Assembly (NCBI GenBank): GCA_030067055.1 | Contig: JASJAL010000118.1 | Coordinates: 1 to 8,511 of the forward strand | Direction of reading: 5' to 3' | DNA length: 8,511 nucleotides | Source of the DNA: Kiloniellales bacterium | GTDB lineage: Bacteria; Pseudomonadota; Alphaproteobacteria; Kiloniellales; JAKSBE01 | Shown: positions 1 to 5,757 of the stretch, piece by piece | Layout of the letters: each line of letters begins with the position of its first letter | Numbering within the stretch: the stretch's first letter is position 1 | Notes under the pieces: generated by a model | Database searches by the model: none | What the model saw: only the letters and a program-made list of their open reading frames with translations | What the model was told of the DNA's origin: nothing | Translations under genes and position numbers: made by a program

Positions 1-99
1 CCCGGATGACGCCCGCGAAGTGACGGCGGTCACGCCTCACGGGGCGGTGATGCGGCGTGATGTCCGCCGCGCCCGGATCGCCGCCCGCCACAAGACCGA

Positions 100-120
100 C
101 AGAAAAATGCCCAGTTTCTG
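100..120. promoter_or_regulatory. Inverted repeat upstream of the ARPP-1 gene
   Basis: CAGAAA at 100-105 is matched by TTTCTG at 115-120, a perfect 6-base inverted repeat with a 9-base spacer, inside a locally A/T-richer patch of an otherwise very GC-rich leader. The spacing suits either a dimeric repressor operator or a weak RNA hairpin. No convincing -35/-10 pair is seen beside it, although CCGACA at 96-101 is a partial -35 match. Its function is unknown and it may be a chance repeat. Confidence 0.2.
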
Positions 121-155
121 CCTCCGTCTCTCCGGACGCGGGGCACAAAGCCGCG

Positions 156-188
156 CCAAAACCCTCCTTTGGTCGTTTTTCGGGAGGG
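156..188 (+). promoter_or_regulatory. Possible H-type pseudoknot covering the ribosome binding site
   Basis: Two nested complementarities are visible in the leader. CCAAA (156-160) pairs with TTTGG (168-172), leaving loop ACCCTCC. The loop bases CCCTCC (162-167) are the exact complement of the Shine-Dalgarno GGAGGG (183-188), which sits 4 bases before the ATG at 193. The strand order fits an H-type pseudoknot with connecting loops of 1, 0 and 10 bases. If formed, it would hide the ribosome binding site. The T-rich linker (176-180 is TTTTT) is unlike the A-rich tail of preQ1-I riboswitches, so no known class is assigned. Seen: the base pairing. Inferred: the regulation. Confidence 0.3.
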
Positions 189-192
189 AACC

Positions 193-1263
193 ATGCAGCG
201 CCGAAGCTTTGTTTCTTGCGCCGCCGCGGCCTGTGCCGCGCTGGCTTTCAGCCAAGCCGAACCGGCCCTTGCCGCCGGCAGCGAGGTGACGGTCGGGGAG
301 CCCGCTGGGGGCTATCGCCTCTCCGGTCCCTTCGCCCACGAGAACCTGGCGATCTATCTGGTGCACGGGGCGCCCGCCGGTGGCCCGGTCCCGCTGACCC
401 TGCAGGAGGCGATCGAGACGGGCGGCTTCAAGGTCTACGAGACCAACGACGTCAACGAGCTTGCGGTGCAGAACCTGGGCGCTGAACCGGTCTTCATCCA
501 GTCCGGCGACATCGTGAAGGGCGGCCAGCAGGACCGCGTGCTGACCGTCAGCCTGATCCTGCCGCCGAAGTCCGGGCGGGTCTCGATCGGCGCCTTCTGC
601 GTCGAGCAGGGCCGCTGGGCCGCGCGCGGCCAGGAACGCGCCGACAGCTTCTCCAGCGCCGCCGAAGCCCTGCCTTCGCGCGCGGCCAAGCTGGCGATCA
701 AGGCACCGAAGCCGGCTGCCCACAGCGGCCGCGGCGGCGACATCGGCAGCCGCCAGCACGAGGTCTGGCGTGGCGTGGCCGACATGCAAGGCAAGCTCGA
801 AAAGAGCCTCGGCACCAGCGTCGCCGCCGAGGCCTCGCCGAGCAGCCTACAGCTCGCCCTGGAGCACGAGAAGCTTCAGGAATCCCGCGCCGCTTACGTC
901 GATGCGCTCCATCGAGTCGCGACGCGGGAGCCGGACGTCGTCGGCTATGTCTTTGCGATCAACGGCAAGGTGAACAGCGCCGATGTCTATCCCTCGAACG
1001 GTCTGTTCCTCAAGATGTGGCCGAAGCTGCTCAAGGCCAGTGCCGCAGAGGCGATCGGCGAAATCGACGGGCATCTGGCCGGGCCGCCGCCGGTGAGGCT
1101 GGTCGAGGATTTCCTCCAAACCGCAGAGCGGGGACGCGCGCGCCGGGACAAGCTGTCCCGCCATACCGAGCTGGAAACCCGCGAGGCGGCCGAGTCCTAT
1201 TTCTTCGAGAGCCGCTCGGCCGGCGGCGACTGGGTCCACCGCAACTACCTCGCCAAGCACTGA
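193..1263 (+). CDS. Exported ARPP-1 family protein of unknown function
   Basis: 356 residues. The N-terminus (MQRRSFVS, then an Ala-rich hydrophobic stretch to about residue 28) is a signal peptide. The RRSFV pattern resembles a twin-arginine signal, and cleavage after ALA (residues 25-27) is plausible, so the protein probably acts in the periplasm. Residues 90-146 carry the block I recognise as the ARPP-1 domain (also handled as a DUF): AVQNLGAEPVFIQSGDIVKGG, then QDRVL, ILPPKSG, CVEQGRW and RG. The later half includes a Gly/Arg-rich linker near 176-186, a helical segment (about 195-245), and a GYVFAINGKVNSADVY strand pair (about 251-266). No catalytic function is established for the family to my knowledge. 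The ATG at 193 was chosen for its GGAGG five bases upstream. The in-frame TTG at 169 lacks a site and would spoil the signal peptide. Family assignment is from memory of the motif. Confidence 0.8.
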   Translation: MQRRSFVSCAAAACAALAFSQAEPALAAGSEVTVGEPAGGYRLSGPFAHENLAIYLVHGAPAGGPVPLTLQEAIETGGFKVYETNDVNELAVQNLGAEPVFIQSGDIVKGGQQDRVLTVSLILPPKSGRVSIGAFCVEQGRWAARGQERADSFSSAAEALPSRAAKLAIKAPKPAAHSGRGGDIGSRQHEVWRGVADMQGKLEKSLGTSVAAEASPSSLQLALEHEKLQESRAAYVDALHRVATREPDVVGYVFAINGKVNSADVYPSNGLFLKMWPKLLKASAAEAIGEIDGHLAGPPPVRLVEDFLQTAERGRARRDKLSRHTELETREAAESYFFESRSAGGDWVHRNYLAKH

Positions 1264-1290
1264 CGGGCCGGAGCGGTCTCCGAGACGGTC

Positions 1291-1377
1291 GCCTGCCCCT
1301 GCGGCGACTCGGGGGCGGCAGGCGGGCGGCGGAATGCGAAGAGGGGGGTCCGCCGCCCGCCCCTGCGATCGCCTGCC
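1291..1377 (+). terminator. Large GC-rich stem-loop, possible terminator
   Basis: A perfect 13-base inverted repeat (1321-1333 with 1349-1361) encloses a 15-base purine-rich loop. With a two-base bulge the stem can extend to 1318-1366. GGCAGGC at 1317-1323 can instead pair with GCCTGCC at 1291-1297 or with the identical GCCTGCC at 1371-1377, so alternative folds compete. It lies 28 bases after the ARPP-1 stop, where a terminator would be expected, and would separate that gene from the deoxyribosyltransferase. There is no T-run after the stem, so it is not a classic intrinsic terminator. It may stabilise a 3' end or act as an attenuator. Confidence 0.4.
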
Positions 1378-1425
1378 GGGCAGCGCGTGCTGGCGCCCCG
1401 GCGCCGCGACGGGCAAAGTGGCGCC

Positions 1426-2007
1426 ATGCGCGTCTATCTCGCCGGACCCGAGGTCTTCCTGCCCGACGCCGATGAGATCGGCGCGCGCAAGCTCGAAATC
1501 TGCCGGCGCCACGGCCTGACCGGAATCTATCCGGGCGACACCACCCTCGAGCTTTCCGGCCTCGCGCCCCGGGCCGCCGGCCAGCGGATCTACGGCTGCA
1601 ACCGCGACCTGATGAAGGGTTGCGATGCGGGCATCGCCAACATGACCCCCTTCCGTGGCCCCAGCATGGACGTCGGCACCGCTTTCGAGCTCGGCTACCT
1701 GGCCGCCCTTGGCCGACCGGTGCTGGGTTACAGCAACTCGGCCCGGAGCTTCCCGGAGAGGACCCTCGCCTACTTCGGCCTCGACCCGGCCCCGGGCGAG
1801 GGCGAACCGCCGGCGCGCGATCCCCTCGGCCTGGCGATCGAGAACTTCGACATGGCCGACAACCTGATGCTGGACGGCGCGATCCTGGACGCCGGCTTCG
1901 AGGTCGTGACCCGGCAGGTCGACGATCCGGACCGGCTGTACCGGGATCTGACCGGTTTCGAGGCCTGCGTCGAGGCGCTGGCGGCCCGCCGGGAAACCGG
2001 CCGCTAG
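1426..2007 (+). CDS. Nucleoside 2-deoxyribosyltransferase family protein
   Basis: 193 residues, a normal length for the family. These enzymes cleave or exchange the glycosidic bond of (deoxy)nucleosides or their monophosphates, acting in cytosolic nucleotide salvage or clean-up. Visible signatures are the opening beta-strand and loop MRVYLAGPEVFLPDA (1-15), a PGD turn (36-38), IYGCNRDLMKGCDAGIANM (55-73), and DVGTAFELGYLAALGRPVLGY (82-102). E88 is the expected nucleophilic glutamate. Near the C-terminus NLM (146-148) matches the substrate-contacting Asn-x-Met of this fold. The ATG at 1426 starts at the family's conserved MRVYLAG. A GTG at 1387 is in frame but adds a charged leader not seen in the family. 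No good Shine-Dalgarno precedes 1426, and the palindrome GGCGCC abuts the start. Exact substrate, base transfer or simple hydrolysis of a nucleotide, cannot be told from sequence. Confidence 0.88.
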   Translation: MRVYLAGPEVFLPDADEIGARKLEICRRHGLTGIYPGDTTLELSGLAPRAAGQRIYGCNRDLMKGCDAGIANMTPFRGPSMDVGTAFELGYLAALGRPVLGYSNSARSFPERTLAYFGLDPAPGEGEPPARDPLGLAIENFDMADNLMLDGAILDAGFEVVTRQVDDPDRLYRDLTGFEACVEALAARRETGR

Positions 2008-2018
2008 TCGTCTGCGGA

Positions 2019-2033
2019 TCGGGAGTTTCCCGA
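2019..2033 (+). terminator. Short hairpin after the deoxyribosyltransferase gene
   Basis: TCGGGA (2019-2024) and TCCCGA (2028-2033) form a perfect six-base stem with a three-base loop, 12 bases after the stop codon. No T-run follows, so it is at best a weak or Rho-assisted termination or 3'-end element. The rest of the 90-base gap shows no convincing promoter. Confidence 0.2.
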
Positions 2034-2097
2034 GCTTCCGCCGCCGCCCGCTCTGCGGCAAACTGATCGTAGAACCGGTATCGGCGAGGACCGTGGC

Positions 2098-2901
2098 ATG
2101 CCCAAGCATCTGACGGTTGGCCAGCTCACCCAGTACCGCCGCGAGGGCGTGACCTTTCCGCTCGCCGTCCTCTCGGCCGAGGATGCGGCTGCGCATCGGT
2201 CTCGGCTGGAAGCTGCCGAGGCGCAGCGGCCCTTCCACTATCTGACCAAGCCCTATCTGATCTTCGGTCCGGCGGATGCCCTGGCCCGGCACCCGGCCCT
2301 GCTGGACGCGGTCGAGGACGTTCTGGGGCCGGACGTCCTGCTTTGGGACTCCGCCTACGTGATCAAGGAAGCGGAGGACCGGCGCCAGGTCGGCTGGCAC
2401 CAGGACCTGACCTACTGGGGCCTGGATTCCGACGAGGTGGTGACCGCCTGGGTCGCCCTCACCCCGGCCAACCCGGACAACGGCGGCATGCGCTATCTGC
2501 CGGGCTCTCACCGCCAGGGGCGCCTGGACCATGTCGACACGCACGACGAAAAGAGCATCCTGCACCGCGGTCAGGATGCCTCGGCCCACATCGATCCGGC
2601 CGCGGTCGCGACGGACATCGTGCTCCAGCCGGGCGAAGCCTCGCTGCACCACGGCTGGACGCTCCACGCCTCCGGTCCCAACCCCACCGTCGATCGGCGG
2701 ATCGGCCTGACCGTCCAGTACGTGACCCCGCGGGTCCGCCAGACCCTGACCGACCAGGAGAGCGCGACCCTGGTCCGCGGCCGAGACCCCTACGGCCACT
2801 TTCGCCCGGAGCCGGCCTTCGCCGGCGATTTCGACCCGGCTGCCCTGGCCTTCCAGGCCGAAGCCGAACGCCTCAAGACCTGGGTCTACGACCACGCCTG
2901 A
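2098..2901 (+). CDS. Phytanoyl-CoA dioxygenase (PhyH) family oxygenase
   Basis: 267 residues, predicted cytosolic, with no signal peptide. The family are mononuclear Fe(II)/2-oxoglutarate oxygenases. The full facial triad is visible: H101 and D103 in GWHQDLTYWG, and H190 in LHHGWTLHASGPN. R201, 11 residues after H190, is placed to bind the 2-oxoglutarate carboxylate. The intact Asp argues for a hydroxylase rather than a halogenase. Other family marks are the N-terminal LTKPYLIFGPAD region (49-60), TAWVALTPANPDNGGMRYLPGSH (116-138), and GLTVQYVTPRVR (203-214). The start has GAGGA (2086-2090) seven bases upstream. The substrate is not predictable: bacterial members act on lipids, small metabolites, osmolytes or secondary metabolites. 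The flanking genes share no clear pathway with it. Confidence 0.88.
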   Translation: MPKHLTVGQLTQYRREGVTFPLAVLSAEDAAAHRSRLEAAEAQRPFHYLTKPYLIFGPADALARHPALLDAVEDVLGPDVLLWDSAYVIKEAEDRRQVGWHQDLTYWGLDSDEVVTAWVALTPANPDNGGMRYLPGSHRQGRLDHVDTHDEKSILHRGQDASAHIDPAAVATDIVLQPGEASLHHGWTLHASGPNPTVDRRIGLTVQYVTPRVRQTLTDQESATLVRGRDPYGHFRPEPAFAGDFDPAALAFQAEAERLKTWVYDHA

Positions 2902-2910
2902 ATCGCGTCT

Positions 2911-2924
2911 GGAGGGCGCCCTCC
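2911..2924. repeat. Perfect 14-base palindrome upstream of trmD
   Basis: GGAGGGCGCCCTCC is its own reverse complement. It lies 9 bases after the PhyH stop and just upstream of the candidate trmD promoter. It could be a short terminator-like hairpin for the PhyH transcript, although no T-run follows, or an operator overlapping the region upstream of the -35. In such GC-rich DNA a chance origin is possible. Confidence 0.3.
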
Positions 2925-2929
2925 GGGAC

Positions 2930-2958
2930 TGGACAAAGCCCCCAAAAGGCGCCATAAA
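2930..2958 (+). promoter_or_regulatory. Candidate sigma70-type promoter for trmD-rplS
   Basis: TGGACA (2930-2935, 5 of 6 matches to TTGACA) and CATAAA (2953-2958, 4 of 6 to TATAAT) are separated by exactly 17 bases, in a locally A-richer island (2932-2958). Transcription would begin near 2965, leaving a leader of about 20 bases with AGGAG at 2976-2980. An overlapping weak stem, GGCGC (2948-2952) with GCGCC (2959-2963), is also present. The promoter is supported by position: trmD here has no rpsP-rimM directly upstream to be transcribed with. Confidence 0.4.
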
Positions 2959-2985
2959 GCGCCGCTTTGACCGACAGGAGTGGCT

Positions 2986-3732
2986 ATGTGCGCGGCGGTC
3001 GCGGCCCCTAAGGCACAGGGGGGCGATCCCTGGACGGCTCGGGTCCTGACCATCTTCCCGGAGATGTTCCCCGGGCCGCTGGGCGCCAGCCTCGCGGGCA
3101 AGGCGCTGGAAAAGGGTTTGTGGCGCTTGCAGGTTCTGGACATCCGGGACGTTGCGCGCGATAAACACCGCTCCGTGGACGATGCGCCCTTCGGCGGCGG
3201 GCCGGGCATGGTTTTGCGCCCGGACGTCGTGGATGCGGCGCTGGCCGCCGTGGAGACGGCGCCCGGCCCGGTCATCTATCTCTCGGCCCGGGGCCGCCTG
3301 CTGGATCAGGCGCGGGTTCGGGAACTGGCGGCGGAGCCGGGGCTGACCCTGCTCTGCGGCCGCTACGAAGGGGTCGATCAGCGGGTTCTGGACGCCCGCC
3401 GCGTGGTAGAGCTGAGCATCGGTGACTACGTGCTCTCCGGCGGCGAAGCGGCGGCCATGGTGGTGATCGACGCGGTGCTGCGGCTGCTGCCCGGGGTCAT
3501 GGGCAACGAGGCCAGCAGCGGCGAGGAGAGTTTCGAACGGGGACTCCTGGAGTATCCCCACTACACGCGGCCCGCCGAGTGGCAGGGCCACCCGGTGCCG
3601 GAGGTGCTGCTCTCCGGCCACCACGCCGAGATCGACCGCTGGCGACGGGCGCAGGCGGAGAAGACGACAAAACAGCGGCGGCCCGACCTCTGGGCCCGCT
3701 ATTGCAAGGACGCGAAGGAACAAGAGCCATGA
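2986..3732 (+). CDS. trmD: tRNA (guanine-N1-)-methyltransferase TrmD
   Basis: 248 residues. TrmD uses S-adenosylmethionine to methylate N1 of G37, next to the anticodon, which prevents +1 frameshifting; it acts as a trefoil-knot (SPOUT) dimer in the cytosol. Seen: [15 protein letters not shown] (19-33), [12 protein letters not shown] (65-76), the knot and cofactor loop [13 protein letters not shown] (122-134), [11 protein letters not shown] (144-154), and [15 protein letters not shown] (187-201). The C-terminus ends in a basic RRPDLW domain. By eye, the position of the catalytic Asp169 of E. coli/Haemophilus (DSF) is Glu181 here (ESF). The ATG at 2986 was chosen because AGGAG (2976-2980) is five bases upstream; the in-frame GTG at 2980 overlaps that site. 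The stop overlaps the rplS start as ATGA, implying translational coupling. A short non-conserved extension, about 14 residues, precedes the core. Confidence 0.97.
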   Translation: MCAAVAAPKAQGGDPWTARVLTIFPEMFPGPLGASLAGKALEKGLWRLQVLDIRDVARDKHRSVDDAPFGGGPGMVLRPDVVDAALAAVETAPGPVIYLSARGRLLDQARVRELAAEPGLTLLCGRYEGVDQRVLDARRVVELSIGDYVLSGGEAAAMVVIDAVLRLLPGVMGNEASSGEESFERGLLEYPHYTRPAEWQGHPVPEVLLSGHHAEIDRWRRAQAEKTTKQRRPDLWARYCKDAKEQEP

Positions 3733-4229
3733 ACACCATCCAAAAGCTCGAGAAGGACCAGATCGATCGGCTCAGCGCCGAAAGGCAGATCCCCGACTTC
3801 GCGCCCGGCGACACGATCCGCGTCGACGTCAAGGTGGTCGAGGGCACGCGCGAGCGGATCCAGGCCTTCGAGGGTGTCTGCATCGGCCGCAAGAGCCGCG
3901 GCATCAACTCCTCCTTCACGGTTCGCAAGATCTCCTACGGCGAAGGCGTCGAGCGCGTCTTTCCGCTGTTCTCGCCGCGTATCGCCGGGATCGCGGTGGT
4001 CCGTCGCGGCGACGTCCGCCGGGCCAAGCTCTATTACCTGCGCGGCCGGCGCGGCAAGTCGGCGCGCATCGCCGAGAAGACCACGGGCCTGGCAGGCAAG
4101 CTGACGGCCGCCGAGCGCGAGGCCGCCGCCGAGGCCAAGTCCCAGGCGCAGCAGGCCGCCAAGGCCAAGGCCGCCGCGGCCAAGACCGCCAAGGCCGAGG
4201 CCCCGGCCGAAGAAGCCGCCGAGGCCTAA
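3729..4229 (+). CDS. rplS: 50S ribosomal protein L19
   Basis: 166 residues. L19 lies at the interface of the 30S and 50S subunits and contributes to an intersubunit bridge. The core (about 1-115) is unmistakable: [20 protein letters not shown] (22-41), [20 protein letters not shown] (44-63), [20 protein letters not shown] (65-84), and the basic [18 protein letters not shown] (97-114). Beyond that is a tail of about 45-50 residues made almost wholly of Ala, Lys, Glu and Gln. E. coli L19 is about 115 residues, so the tail is an added extension; similar tails occur in alphaproteobacterial L19. The start codon overlaps the trmD stop (ATGA), so translation is probably coupled. No separate promoter is evident. 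Confidence 0.97.
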   Translation: MNTIQKLEKDQIDRLSAERQIPDFAPGDTIRVDVKVVEGTRERIQAFEGVCIGRKSRGINSSFTVRKISYGEGVERVFPLFSPRIAGIAVVRRGDVRRAKLYYLRGRRGKSARIAEKTTGLAGKLTAAEREAAAEAKSQAQQAAKAKAAAAKTAKAEAPAEEAAEA

Positions 4230-4243
4230 GGGCGAACCCACAG

Positions 4244-4312
4244 GGCGCTGCGGCGCCACAAGCAGCGACAAGCGGGCCGGCGCCGACTTCCGCCAGGCGC
4301 AGGGCGCCCCTG
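4244..4312 (+). other. Structured spacer between rplS and leuC
   Basis: The 97-base gap holds three short GC-rich dyads. GGCGC (4244-4248) pairs with GCGCC (4253-4257). Overlapping and competing with it, CGCTGC (4246-4251) pairs with GCAGCG (4262-4267). CAGGG (4300-4304) pairs with CCCTG (4308-4312) and touches the leuC ribosome binding site. No T-run, no clear promoter and no leucine-codon leader peptide were found. leuC may be read from the trmD-rplS transcript, but the gap also allows partial termination or processing. Confidence 0.25.
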
Positions 4313-4326
4313 GGAGGAAGAAACCG

Positions 4327-5736
<1,410 letters not shown>

Positions 5737-5757
5737 GGTCGCGAGGCGGAGGTGGCC

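Noticed and set aside
20..33. GTGAC-GGCG-GTCAC hairpin at the window edge
   Set aside because: Five pairs without a T-run, at the edge of the window with no context; chance is likely.
156..180. Intrinsic terminator (CCAAA/TTTGG stem followed by TCGTTTTT)
   Set aside because: The stem is only five pairs with three A-U pairs, and the T-run overlaps the leader directly before a good ribosome binding site. A real terminator here is unlikely, though attenuation cannot be excluded.
156..188. preQ1-I riboswitch
   Set aside because: The pseudoknot topology is similar, but the A-rich tail and conserved core bases of that class are missing, and no queuosine gene is nearby.
20..289. Small + strand frame overlapping the ARPP-1 start
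   Set aside because: It overlaps the signal-peptide region of a recognised gene in another frame, has no ribosome binding site and an Arg/Pro-rich translation. The possible end of an upstream gene (TGA at 21-23) cannot be judged from 20 bases.
847..3723. Very long open frame on the - strand (958 codons)
   Set aside because: It lies antisense to four well-supported genes. Its translation is low-complexity Arg/Gly/Ala/Asp with no domain, as expected when third-position G/C bias removes stops from the opposite strand.
4230..4326. Leucine-responsive attenuator with leader peptide before leuC
   Set aside because: No short frame with a run of leucine codons and no terminator with a T-run is present.
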